This document shows positions 1-7,868 of a stretch of DNA of 8,703 nt, one piece after another (position 1 is the first letter of the stretch; every line of letters begins with the position of its first letter). The position numbers and the translations under genes are program-made. The notes beneath the pieces are model-generated. The model was not told the DNA's origin and ran no database searches. It saw only the letters and a program-made list of their open reading frames with translations. The stretch is from contig DAIRET010000120.1 of assembly GCA_036795455.1 (NCBI GenBank), positions 1 through 8,703 on the forward strand, given 5' to 3'. The stretch is from DAIRET01 sp036795455. Its GTDB lineage: Bacteria > Bacteroidota > Ignavibacteria > Ignavibacteriales > Ignavibacteriaceae.

Positions 1-1342
1 CCTCGGATGGGTGAATAAAGCGATGATGTCGATATTGATCGGCATGTTCGGAATATCCGAGGAGGTTGTTATTTATTATGTCTTCGGCTGTATGTTGCTT
101 GTGGCAATATACTCTGCACTATCAGGTTTGTGGGGAGTAGTAGTTACCGACTCATTTCAATTCGTTATTGCAATTGTTAGTTGTGTAATTCTTGCCGTTC
201 TTGTTGTTGATTCACCTCAGGTGGGTGGAATTACCGGGATGCAGGAAAAACTACCGGATTTCGTTTTTAATTTTTTCCCGACAATAAGCGATCAAATGTC
301 TGTCGGAGGAGCATTCGCATTAACTGTAACATCGTTTCTTGCTTACATTGGTATTCAATGGTGGGCTTCATGGTATCCGGGAGCAGAACCAGGAGGCGGT
401 GGTTATGTAGCTCAAAGAATGATGTCCGCAAAAAATGAAAAGCATTCTCTTTTTGCTACCCTATTCTTTCAAATTGCTCATTATGGAATTAGACCATGGC
501 CCTGGATTCTTGTCGGTTTGGCTTCTCTGATTCTTTACCCTGAATTGTCTGCCGATGCCAAAGGAATGGGATACATTTTCGCAATGAGGGACTTCCTCCC
601 GGCCGGATTAAAAGGACTGCTTGTTGCGGCGTTCTTTGCCGCTTACATGAGTACTATTGCAACACAATTAAACTGGGGTACTTCGTACATTGTTAATGAT
701 TTTTACCGCCGGTTCATAAATCAAAACAGTGAAGAAAAAGCATATGTAAGAGTATCGCGTGTTACAACAATTTTATTAATGGTTGTATCAATTGTTGTTA
801 CACTTTTTATAACGAGAATATCAGGTGCATGGGAATTCATTCTTGAATGCGGTGCGGGAGTGGGACTTGTATTAATTCTACGTTGGTTCTGGTGGAGAAT
901 CAACGCCTGGTCTGAAATATCCGCAATGGTTACACCGTTCATTATTTATCCGATTGTCAGAAGCATGGGAATTGCCTTTCCCGATACTTTATTCTATCTT
1001 GTCTATGCTACTACTATAGTTTGGTTAGTAGTAACATTTCTAACGAAACCAACAGATGAAGCAACTTTAAAATCATTTTATAAAAGAGTTCATCCCGGCG
1101 GTGTATTATGGAAGAAAATTTCAGATTCAATGCCCGAAGTTAAAAGCGATTCCGGCTTTGTAAGAATGTTCATAAACTGGATTGCCGGTGTATTCCTTGT
1201 ATACTCAATTCTTTTCGGAATCGGCTACTTTATTTTTGCGAACTATGTAAATGGTTTTATTTGTGTTGTGATAGCAGTACTAGCTTTGTTCATTATTCAT
1301 AAAAACTTATCCACAATCGGATGGGATTCCCTGGTTGAATAA
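1..1342 (+). CDS. Sodium:solute symporter family (SSS) protein, 5'-truncated
   Basis: This is the C-terminal part of a secondary transporter that would couple Na+ entry to uptake of a small solute across the inner membrane. The frame is open to the left edge (codons from base 2 read L-G-W). The GTG at 11 is therefore probably internal, and the family's usual 500-600 residues imply that about 100-150 are missing. Numbering from that GTG, several hydrophobic helices are visible. The GGGGYVAQR segment at 128-136 matches the loop GGxGYxAQR seen in a subgroup of these symporters. The helix with MSTIATQLNWG at 213-223 corresponds to SSS helix TM8, where the A-x-x-S-S/T pattern (A211, S214, T215) contributes to the Na2 site in vSGLT. 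The alignment is mine. The C-terminus has a cytoplasmic stretch at about 346-385 and two final helices. The substrate cannot be told from sequence; the downstream HAD phosphatase hints at a sugar, weakly. Confidence 0.9.
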   Translation, partial: LGWVNKAMMSILIGMFGISEEVVIYYVFGCMLLVAIYSALSGLWGVVVTDSFQFVIAIVSCVILAVLVVDSPQVGGITGMQEKLPDFVFNFFPTISDQMSVGGAFALTVTSFLAYIGIQWWASWYPGAEPGGGGYVAQRMMSAKNEKHSLFATLFFQIAHYGIRPWPWILVGLASLILYPELSADAKGMGYIFAMRDFLPAGLKGLLVAAFFAAYMSTIATQLNWGTSYIVNDFYRRFINQNSEEKAYVRVSRVTTILLMVVSIVVTLFITRISGAWEFILECGAGVGLVLILRWFWWRINAWSEISAMVTPFIIYPIVRSMGIAFPDTLFYLVYATTIVWLVVTFLTKPTDEATLKSFYKRVHPGGVLWKKISDSMPEVKSDSGFVRMFINWIAGVFLVYSILFGIGYFIFANYVNGFICVVIAVLALFIIHKNLSTIGWDSLVE

Positions 1343-1356
1343 AAGTGTGAGTATTT

Positions 1357-2223
1357 ATGATTACCAAAGGTATATTAAGACAATTAGAGTTAATCGTTTT
1401 CGATGTTGACGGAACTCTTTTAAATAACAAAGGCGAAATCGGTAAAGAAACAATCAAACTGGTTACCGAATTAGAACAACTCGGTGTTAAGTTCTCTTTT
1501 GCAACCGGAAGATTACATTCATCAGTAATTCCTTATGCTAAAGAACTCGGTATAACGTCACCTTTGATTTCATTGGACGGTGCAATGATCAAAAACTATC
1601 CCGACGAGGATGTAATATTTAAATCCTTCATCCCGGAAAAAAGCGTTGCTAAAGTGCTTAAATATGCCGATCAATACTTAATGAAAGTAGCGCTTTGCCA
1701 TGCCGATACAGTTTTTTATACGGAGTACAATGCAATAATTCCGGATACGATAGATAAGTTCGGAGTTGCATTTCAAGAAGTTGAATCTTATATGGATCAT
1801 GCCGCCGAATCGCTTGAAATTGTACTTGTAAGTGAATACAAAGAAAACCTTAAATATGTAAAAAGCAGGTTATCTTTCCCTTATTCATTCGGTTTATCTA
1901 CAAATCTATACCGTTCACATTCAAATGAAGGAATATATTGTCTTGAGATAAGAAAGAGCGGAGCGACAAAAGCAACAGGTCTAAAGCGGCTTATCAAGCA
2001 TATGAAGATTGATATAAAAAAGACAGCAGTTTTAGGAGATTGGTATAACGACAGAACTCTATTTCAGACTAAAGCAGTTAAAGTAGCGGTTGCGAATGCT
2101 GTTGCCGAATTAAAATATTTAGCCGATATTGTAACGGTTAAAACTAATAATGAAGACGGAGCAGCAGAATTTCTGGAAATGGTATTAAGGGCAAAAAAAT
2201 CTAAAACCGGGACATGGAACTAA
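1357..2223 (+). CDS. HAD-superfamily hydrolase, Cof-type (subclass IIB) phosphatase
   Basis: Predicted cytoplasmic Mg2+-dependent phosphatase of 288 residues, the usual size for the Cof/YidA group, which dephosphorylates sugar phosphates and similar small metabolites. All HAD motifs are visible: motif I DVDGT at 16-20 (nucleophile D16, acid/base D18), motif II ATGR at 49-52 (T50), a Lys in the KATGLKRL region before motif IV, and motif IV GDWYND followed by RTLF. A Leu sits where many relatives have Met (GDxxNDxxM). The end, with ADIVT then NNEDGAAEFLE, matches the family's standard C-terminus. The cap between motifs II and III is the large type C2 insert. The ATG is 14 bases after the symporter stop, with only a weak GTGAG purine patch ahead of it. 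The last 10 bases overlap the next gene, suggesting translational coupling. The substrate is unknown; the group is promiscuous. Confidence 0.93.
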   Translation: MITKGILRQLELIVFDVDGTLLNNKGEIGKETIKLVTELEQLGVKFSFATGRLHSSVIPYAKELGITSPLISLDGAMIKNYPDEDVIFKSFIPEKSVAKVLKYADQYLMKVALCHADTVFYTEYNAIIPDTIDKFGVAFQEVESYMDHAAESLEIVLVSEYKENLKYVKSRLSFPYSFGLSTNLYRSHSNEGIYCLEIRKSGATKATGLKRLIKHMKIDIKKTAVLGDWYNDRTLFQTKAVKVAVANAVAELKYLADIVTVKTNNEDGAAEFLEMVLRAKKSKTGTWN

Positions 2224-4394
2224 AAAAGATAAGAAAAAGCAGAAGGATTAAGCTTGCCATTCTTTTTTTATCGGCAATACTTATCGTTTTGATGTTTCCG
2301 AAAGGAGAATCATTAGAAACGGAAGTAAATGTCGGTACTGTATGGATTCAAGACGACCTGATTGCTCCTTTTAGTTTTCCAATCATTAAACAACCCGAAA
2401 CCTACCGCAGAGAACTCGAAACTGCGCGGGAAAGCGTCTATCCTATTTTTTTAAGGAATGATGATGCTTCAAGGATTAGTATCGACTCGTTGAAATCTTA
2501 CAATAATAAACTGCTTACTATTATAGATACCGATTTACTCGAAGCAAAACCCGATTTTGAAAACACAACATTTCTCTCTTCTCAATCTTACCGGGTATTC
2601 AAAGCTCTCCGGTTAAAAGATAAACAGTTTGCAAGAAAAAACGGCGTATCTCTGGTTGGTATTTTTAATAAAATAGAATCATCATTAAGCCAGATTTATA
2701 AGACGGGCGTTCTAAGCATAAAGGAAGAACAAATACCGAAAGATAGTATTGCTGTAAGACGCGGTAATATTGATATTATTGATTTGAAAAACCGATACTT
2801 CGATTATAAACAAGTAAAAGATTTGCTCCTTGAACAATTCAGCAGTAAAGATTATTCTGAAGAACTACTAAAAGCGATAGGGGAATATGCATCTCATTTT
2901 ATTTTCGCAACTCTGATTTACAGCCCTGAAGCCACACGGGAAGAAGTAGAATTAGCTCAGGGGAAGGTATCGAGATTTTCCGGGATAATAAACGAAAACG
3001 AAAGAATCATTGCGAAACATGACAGAATTACACAGGAAATAAAACAAAAAATTGATTCTTACCGAACAGCCAAAGGAGAGATGATCGGGACGGAAGGTCT
3101 TTGGTTGCAGTTACTCGGAAAGTTTTTACACGTTGCATTTTTACTTTACCTGCTTAGTATTTACATATTTCTATTTAGAAAAAAAATCTACGATGACAAC
3201 AAGAAGCTTTTAGTATTTGCCATACTCATTCTTTGGGTCGCATTTGTTACCTTCCTTGTAAACGAAATCAATCTTAATGATTCACTCCGTTTGCTTATAT
3301 TTATTCCTACTGCTTCAATGTTGATTACAATAATGTTTGATTCGCGAATAGGGTTTTACAGTACTGTTATTATTTCATTGATAGCGGGAGGTTTGAGAGG
3401 AAATGATTATACTTTTGTTGTGATGAATATTGTTGCCGGGGCATTATCGGTTTATACAGTGCGGGATATTAAAAACAGAACACAGATATTCCGCTCATTC
3501 ATGTTTATTTTAATCGGGTATGTTACTACTATCCTTGCGTTCGGATTGGAAAGATTTGAATCCTGGCAGAAAATATTAATCGAGTTTTCTTTTGCAGGTA
3601 CCAACGCATTAATAAGCCCGGTATTAACCTACGGACTACTCGTATTCTTTGAAAAGATATTCGGAATTACAACCGAGATTACACTTCTTGAATTAACTAA
3701 CTTTGACCGTCCTTTGTTACGCGACCTTGCACGGAAAGCACCCGGAACTTTCAACCACTCTCTTACTATGGGAACACTTGCAGAGGCTTCGGCTGAAGCA
3801 ATTGGTGCTAACCCGCTGCTTGCAAGGGTAGGAGCGTATTATCACGATATCGGAAAAACTCTTTCACCCCAGTACTTTGTTGAAAACCAACTTGATAATA
3901 AAAATCTGCACGAAGAACTTGCCCCTGAAGAAAGCGTGAAAGTTTTAATCAATCACATTAAAAGGGGAGTTGAACTTGCAGAAAAACACAAACTTCCGCC
4001 GGAGATTATAGATTTTATTCCGATGCATCATGGAACAACCGTCGTTGCATTCTTTTACGACAAAGCGAAAAAGATGTACGGTGAGGATAAAGTAAATATT
4101 GAAGATTATAAATACGCAGGTCCCAAACCGAACACTAAAGAAACCGCTATTGTTCTTTTAGCTGATTCGTGCGAATCCGCAGTACGTGCAATTGAAAAGC
4201 CCGATTCCGAAAAAGTAGAGAACCTGATTTCAAATCTTATTTCGGCAAAAATTAATGATGGACAACTGGATGACTCCCCATTAACATTCAGGGATATAGA
4301 TAAAATCAAAGAAACCTTCGTTAATATTTTATTAGGGCAGCATCACAGGCGGATCCGCTACCCTAAACAGGATGAACTGGAGAAAGGGGAGTGA
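2214..4394 (+). CDS. pgpH: PgpH-like 7TM-HD phosphodiesterase (probable c-di-AMP hydrolase)
   Basis: Membrane-anchored HD-domain phosphodiesterase of 726 residues. PgpH relatives hydrolyse cyclic di-AMP to pApA, so it probably lowers this second messenger; activity here is inferred from the family. Domain order is the classic 7TMR-HD layout. There is one N-terminal signal-anchor helix (about 12-30) after a Lys/Arg-rich start, then a large extracytoplasmic domain (about 31-300). A polytopic block of about seven helices follows (about 302-480), then a cytoplasmic HD domain (about 500-710). Metal and catalytic residues are all present: H515, H544-D545 in YYHDIGK, H581, H605-H606 in MHHG, and D651. 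The protein therefore looks active. The ATG lies 10 bases inside the HAD gene, and the positively charged start plus immediate helix supports it. The stop overlaps the recombinase GTG by 4 bases. The extracytoplasmic domain could sense an external signal, which is not identifiable here. Confidence 0.93.
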   Translation: MELKKIRKSRRIKLAILFLSAILIVLMFPKGESLETEVNVGTVWIQDDLIAPFSFPIIKQPETYRRELETARESVYPIFLRNDDASRISIDSLKSYNNKLLTIIDTDLLEAKPDFENTTFLSSQSYRVFKALRLKDKQFARKNGVSLVGIFNKIESSLSQIYKTGVLSIKEEQIPKDSIAVRRGNIDIIDLKNRYFDYKQVKDLLLEQFSSKDYSEELLKAIGEYASHFIFATLIYSPEATREEVELAQGKVSRFSGIINENERIIAKHDRITQEIKQKIDSYRTAKGEMIGTEGLWLQLLGKFLHVAFLLYLLSIYIFLFRKKIYDDNKKLLVFAILILWVAFVTFLVNEINLNDSLRLLIFIPTASMLITIMFDSRIGFYSTVIISLIAGGLRGNDYTFVVMNIVAGALSVYTVRDIKNRTQIFRSFMFILIGYVTTILAFGLERFESWQKILIEFSFAGTNALISPVLTYGLLVFFEKIFGITTEITLLELTNFDRPLLRDLARKAPGTFNHSLTMGTLAEASAEAIGANPLLARVGAYYHDIGKTLSPQYFVENQLDNKNLHEELAPEESVKVLINHIKRGVELAEKHKLPPEIIDFIPMHHGTTVVAFFYDKAKKMYGEDKVNIEDYKYAGPKPNTKETAIVLLADSCESAVRAIEKPDSEKVENLISNLISAKINDGQLDDSPLTFRDIDKIKETFVNILLGQHHRRIRYPKQDELEKGE
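4379..4390 (+). promoter_or_regulatory. Ribosome binding site deciding the GTG start of the Xer gene
   Basis: A purine-rich tract inside the end of pgpH contains GGAGA at 4379-4383, with 7 bases between it and the GTG at 4391. An AAAGGGGA stretch runs directly into the start codon. The good spacing and the GTGA stop/start overlap support GTG over any later codon, since no ATG follows until deep inside the catalytic domain. Confidence 0.6.
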
Positions 4395-5302
4395 AAGCAA
4401 CCGCCCCGGAATTTGTACTGTTTCTTAAAGATTATACCACCGTATTAAGAATTGAAAAGAATCTTGCGGAAAATACTATCAATTCCTACAGAAACGACAT
4501 CTCCTCTCTATTCCGTTTTCTGGAGGAAACCGGTATTAATGACCTTAACAAGGTTGACTCGAAAGTTTTAACATCATTCTTCAAACTTATCAGCGGAATA
4601 GGTCTTTCATCAACTTCATCTGCAAGGTATTTTTCATCATTAAAGAGTTTTTTTAATTTCCTGTCGGCATCAAATTATATCACTGCAAATCCTGTTGAAA
4701 AACTATCGCCGCCGAAAATAGGAAGAAAGCTGCCGTCGGTATTATCAATAAATGAAATAGAAAAAATACTTTCAGCCGCATCCGGTGATGATAAGTTCGG
4801 ATTGAGGGATAGAGCAATTCTCGAATTATTTTACGCTTGCGGATTAAGAATCTCCGAACTTATAAATATAAAAATCTCCGATCTTTATTTTGACGACGAA
4901 GTAATAAGAGTGATAGGAAAAGGAGATAAAGAGAGAATCGTCCCTGTTGGAAGCAGTGCAGTAAACCACGTGAATAACTATTTACAGAACAGCCGTCCTA
5001 TACTTGAAAAAAGAGGAAAGAGTTTTAATTTTCTTTTTCTTAATACAAGAGGGACTAAACTTTCACGTATGGGTGTATGGAAGATTGTAGCTTATTATGT
5101 TAAAGATGCAAAAATAAAAAAAGAAGTTCATCCGCATACTTTCAGGCATACTTTTGCAACGCATCTGCTTGAAGGCGGAGCAGATTTAAGAGCTGTTCAG
5201 GAGATGCTAGGACATGCGAGTATTTCAACTACACAAATTTATACTCACGTTGACAGAGATTTTATTAAACAAGAACATAAAATGTATCACCCGAGAGGAT
5301 GA
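4391..5302 (+). CDS. xerD: Tyrosine recombinase of the XerC/XerD family
   Basis: Site-specific recombinase of 303 residues, the normal length for XerC/XerD, which resolve chromosome dimers at dif sites near the terminus under FtsK control. The N-terminal SAM-like core-binding domain spans about 5-95 (LAENTINSYRNDISSL region), and the catalytic domain about 110-295. Every catalytic residue is present: R153 in CGLRISEL, K177 in GKGDK, H249 and R252 in HPHTFRHTFATHLLEGG, H275 in MLGHASIST, and the nucleophile Y284 in QIYTH. The GTG start overlaps the pgpH stop and has a good ribosome binding site. XerC and XerD cannot be separated reliably by eye; I use xerD because the HPRG end and overall motifs resemble proteins given that name. 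It has no integrase-type neighbours, attachment sites or phage genes, so a housekeeping role is more likely than a mobile-element integrase. I did not identify a dif site in the window. Confidence 0.92.
   Translation: MKATAPEFVLFLKDYTTVLRIEKNLAENTINSYRNDISSLFRFLEETGINDLNKVDSKVLTSFFKLISGIGLSSTSSARYFSSLKSFFNFLSASNYITANPVEKLSPPKIGRKLPSVLSINEIEKILSAASGDDKFGLRDRAILELFYACGLRISELINIKISDLYFDDEVIRVIGKGDKERIVPVGSSAVNHVNNYLQNSRPILEKRGKSFNFLFLNTRGTKLSRMGVWKIVAYYVKDAKIKKEVHPHTFRHTFATHLLEGGADLRAVQEMLGHASISTTQIYTHVDRDFIKQEHKMYHPRG
5294..5299 (+). promoter_or_regulatory. Ribosome binding site of the M50 protease gene
   Basis: AGAGGA lies at the end of the Xer coding sequence, 6 bases before the ATG at 5306. 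It supports that start. It also shows that this organism does use Shine-Dalgarno-like sites at some genes. Confidence 0.5.
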
Positions 5303-5305
5303 TTT

Positions 5306-5964
5306 ATGCCATCAATTCAGATAGACGAACGACTAATTACATTTTTGATATTCCTTCCTCTTTTTTTTATTTCGCTTGCAGTGCATGAGTTCGCACACGC
5401 TTTTTTTGCATTTAAACTTGGAGACGACACAGCGAAGAATGAAGGAAGACTTACACTGAATCCGATAAAACATGTTGATATTCTCGGCAGTGTTATCGTA
5501 CCTGTAATGGCATTTGCATCCGGTTTTGCAATTATAGGTTGGGCGAAACCCGTCCCGGTTGATAGAAGAAAATTCAAAAATCCCTTAATGGACGATGCAA
5601 AAGTATCTGCTGCCGGTCCGTTTTCAAATCTAATTTTATCATTCATCTTTTTCTTAGCGATGGCGCTGCTTCTCGGTTTTAATGCTGGGGGACAATACCG
5701 CCGATGGTTTTTAATGTCCTCTGGTTTGCAGTATATCTCAACTTGTTTCTATTTGCATTTAACCTGCTACCGATACCGCCGCTTGACGGCTCACATATTT
5801 TGTTCGATTTCTTTCCTAACAAATACACGGCAAAATATTTGAATCTCGGTTTATACGGGTCGTTTATACTTATTCTATTTATTTATAGTCCGCTATGGAG
5901 CTATTTTTCAAAATTCATTAATTTACTGATGAGATTTTATATTAATTTGTTCGGCATAGGCTGA
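5306..5964 (+). pseudogene. Site-2 protease family (M50) zinc metalloprotease, frameshifted
   Basis: Polytopic intramembrane zinc protease of the short bacterial M50B type, split across two frames. Frame one runs 5306-5842 (178 codons) and carries the HEFAH zinc motif at residues 27-31 (H27, E28, H31), the GWAKPVPVD segment and the AAGPFSN helix start. About residue 128, in a GGGGG run at 5687-5691, the family sequence moves to another frame. That frame, visible as an ATG frame at 5704-5964, carries LNLFLFAFNLLPIPPLDG with the expected third zinc ligand Asp in PPLDG, then a final helix. Adding one G joins them into a smooth 219-residue protein (GFNAGG-TIPPMVFNV), the normal length for the family. 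As written, frame one ends with about 50 foreign residues and lacks the Asp, so it would be inactive. The cause may be sequencing error, a real mutation or, less likely, recoding. The substrate is unknown. It starts 3 bases after the Xer stop. Confidence 0.85.
5687..5691 (+). other. Frameshift point: run of five Gs in the M50 gene
   Basis: In the upstream frame the codons read AAT GCT GGG GGA CAA. In the frame that continues the protease they read GGG ACA ATA CCG CCG ATG. A sixth G would restore one continuous frame. The restoring frame has a TAA at 5680-5682, so the crossover must lie between 5683 and about 5700, and the G run is the natural place. Confidence 0.8.
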
Positions 5965-5994
5965 AGCGGCTAAATCAACTTTTATGGTAAAGAA

Positions 5995-7857
5995 TTGAAA
6001 ACATATTTTAGATTATTATCGTACGTTAAACCATACTGGAGGCATCTAGTTCTATCAATATGCTGTACAATTTTATATGCTTTAATGAACGGACTTTCGG
6101 TTTACTTATCGATTCCGCTCCTTGATTCATTATTCCAGGAATCAGCAAGGGGACAGAAAGTCGAAGTAGTTGAATCAACCGGAACAACATCCACTGCACT
6201 GCCGAGTTTTACAACCGATATAATAAATACAATCTCCGGGTACTTCAACAAATTGATTTTTACCGGCGATAAAATCGAGACGTTGATAAGAATCTGTTTC
6301 CTTGTAATGTTCGCATTTCTTGCAAAAAATGTGTTCGGCTATATGCAAAGCTATTTTCTTGCCCATGTTGAACAGGGTGTGATGAAAGATTTGAGGAACC
6401 AGGCATACAGGCACCTACATCAACTACCGATGAGCTTTTTCAAAAATGAACGCGTCGGCAATCTTATTTCAAGACTTACTAATGATGTTAATGTAGTTTT
6501 ATCAAGTATTTCAGTTGCTTTTTTCAATTTGATAAGAGAGCCGTTATCAATTCTAGTTTTCCTCGGAATAGCTTTTTCAATTAGCTGGCAGATGACTTTA
6601 TTTGCACTTATCATTCTCCCTTTTTCGATGGTAATAATTGGCTGGATTGGAATAAAACTGAGAACGGTAAGTACTTTTATTCAGGAAAAAATGGCGGATA
6701 TTACAAGTGTAATACAGGAAACAATTTCCGGGGTAAAAGTTGTAAAAGCATTCGGTATGGAGGAATTTGAAAACAAGAAATTTGAAAAAGAAACACGTAG
6801 TTTTTTTAAATTGAATTTAAGGATAACACGGATAAGAAATTTCTCTTCACCTATTACTGAAATTTTAAGCGTTATGGTTGGAGTGATAATTATTTATTAC
6901 GGAGGGAAACTTGTTCTTGTTGATCAAACGCTTAAAGCAAGCGAGTTCCTCGGATTTTTATTTGCAATATTCCAGCTGATGCCGCCGATTAAAGAGCTTA
7001 GTAGCGTTAATAATAGAATTCAAGAGTCAAGTGCTGCGGGCGACAGGATATTCGAAATCATCGACACAGAACCTGGAATAAAAGATTCTTCTGCTCCTGT
7101 AAAGGTAGACAGGTTGAAAGAAAAAATAGTGTTTGAAGGAGTATCCTTTCATTATGATGATTCAGATGAATTGATACTTGACAATGTTTCCTTTGAAGTT
7201 AAAAAAGGAGAAATCGTTGCATTTGTTGGTCCCAGCGGTTCGGGTAAAACAACACTTGTGGATTTAATCCCGCGATTTTTTGATCCTACCGCCGGAAGAA
7301 TAGTAATTGATGGAGTTGACATTAAGAACATCAGTTTAAGCGATCTTAGAAGATTAATGGGAATTGTAACACAGGAAACAATACTGTTTAATGAAACGAT
7401 TAAAAACAACATCGCATACGGCTGGGATGATTGCCAACTTGATAAAGTAATAGAAGTATCAAAAACCGCAAATGCACACAACTTTATAATGGAAACTCCT
7501 CACGGGTACGATACAATGATAGGAGAACGCGGTTTGAAACTTTCGGGTGGACAAAGACAGCGGTTATCAATTGCACGGGCATTATTAAAAGATCCGCAGA
7601 TAATGATTTTTGATGAAGCTACTTCCGCACTCGATAACGAATCTGAAATCCTTGTTCAGGAAGCAATCGATAGACTAATGGCAAACAGGACAACATTCGT
7701 TATAGCACACCGCTTAAGTACGATTAGAAATGCTTCTAAAATAGTTGTACTTGATGAAGGAAAGATTGTACAGGTTGGAACCCATGATGAATTGCTGACC
7801 GATGAACACGGGCTTTACAGGAAGTTTTACGAAATGCAATTTAGGTATTCAAGTTAG
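5995..7857 (+). CDS. MsbA-like ABC exporter (fused membrane and ATPase domains)
   Basis: Half-transporter of 620 residues that would work as a homodimer in the inner membrane, exporting a hydrophobic substrate with ATP hydrolysis. MsbA relatives flip lipid A-core; other members export lipids, peptides or drugs. The type-I exporter membrane domain spans about 15-330, and the nucleotide-binding domain about 378-615. All ATPase motifs are intact: Walker A GPSGSGKTT at 412-420 (K418), Q-loop Q460, signature LSGGQ at 516-520, Walker B IMIFDE (D540, catalytic E541), D-loop SALD at 544-547 and H-loop H572. The extracytoplasmic loop between helices 1 and 2 (about 46-95) is long and Ser/Thr-rich. The start is TTG at 5995, the only usual start before residue 31 that keeps the MKTYFRLLSYVKPYW beginning typical of the family. 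It lacks a good ribosome binding site. The ligase-like gene 11 bases downstream supports an envelope lipid/LPS role. Confidence 0.9.
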   Translation: MKTYFRLLSYVKPYWRHLVLSICCTILYALMNGLSVYLSIPLLDSLFQESARGQKVEVVESTGTTSTALPSFTTDIINTISGYFNKLIFTGDKIETLIRICFLVMFAFLAKNVFGYMQSYFLAHVEQGVMKDLRNQAYRHLHQLPMSFFKNERVGNLISRLTNDVNVVLSSISVAFFNLIREPLSILVFLGIAFSISWQMTLFALIILPFSMVIIGWIGIKLRTVSTFIQEKMADITSVIQETISGVKVVKAFGMEEFENKKFEKETRSFFKLNLRITRIRNFSSPITEILSVMVGVIIIYYGGKLVLVDQTLKASEFLGFLFAIFQLMPPIKELSSVNNRIQESSAAGDRIFEIIDTEPGIKDSSAPVKVDRLKEKIVFEGVSFHYDDSDELILDNVSFEVKKGEIVAFVGPSGSGKTTLVDLIPRFFDPTAGRIVIDGVDIKNISLSDLRRLMGIVTQETILFNETIKNNIAYGWDDCQLDKVIEVSKTANAHNFIMETPHGYDTMIGERGLKLSGGQRQRLSIARALLKDPQIMIFDEATSALDNESEILVQEAIDRLMANRTTFVIAHRLSTIRNASKIVVLDEGKIVQVGTHDELLTDEHGLYRKFYEMQFRYSS

Positions 7858-7868
7858 TCTGTTAATTG

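Noticed and set aside
721..942. Minus-strand open frame of 73 codons
   Set aside because: It lies wholly inside the symporter gene on the opposite strand and its translation shows no recognisable motif; a shadow frame.
4106..4309. Minus-strand open frame of 67 codons
   Set aside because: It is antisense to the conserved HD domain of pgpH, with Ser/Ile-rich, featureless sequence; a shadow frame.
4391..5302. Tyrosine recombinase as the integrase of a mobile element or integron
   Set aside because: No attachment repeats, cargo genes, tRNA or phage genes are nearby. The gene is embedded in a tight housekeeping operon and has normal Xer length.
5317..5646. Minus-strand open frame of 109 codons opposite the M50 protease
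   Set aside because: The + strand encodes clear HEFAH and family sequence here. The antisense product has no recognisable domain.
5695..5781. Repeated ATACCGCCG at 5695-5703 and 5773-5781
   Set aside because: Both copies encode Ile-Pro-Pro in the protease frame and are only nine bases long; most likely chance from codon use.
5965..5994. Promoter or terminator in the 30-base gap before the exporter
   Set aside because: There is no hairpin followed by a T run and no convincing -35/-10 pair; the gap is too short to argue for either.
6175..6614. Two minus-strand open frames opposite the exporter membrane domain
   Set aside because: Both are antisense to well-conserved ABC exporter sequence; no start context or motif supports them.
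7152..7481. Minus-strand open frame of 109 codons
   Set aside because: It is antisense to the Walker A and Q-loop region of the exporter, a common place for long shadow frames.
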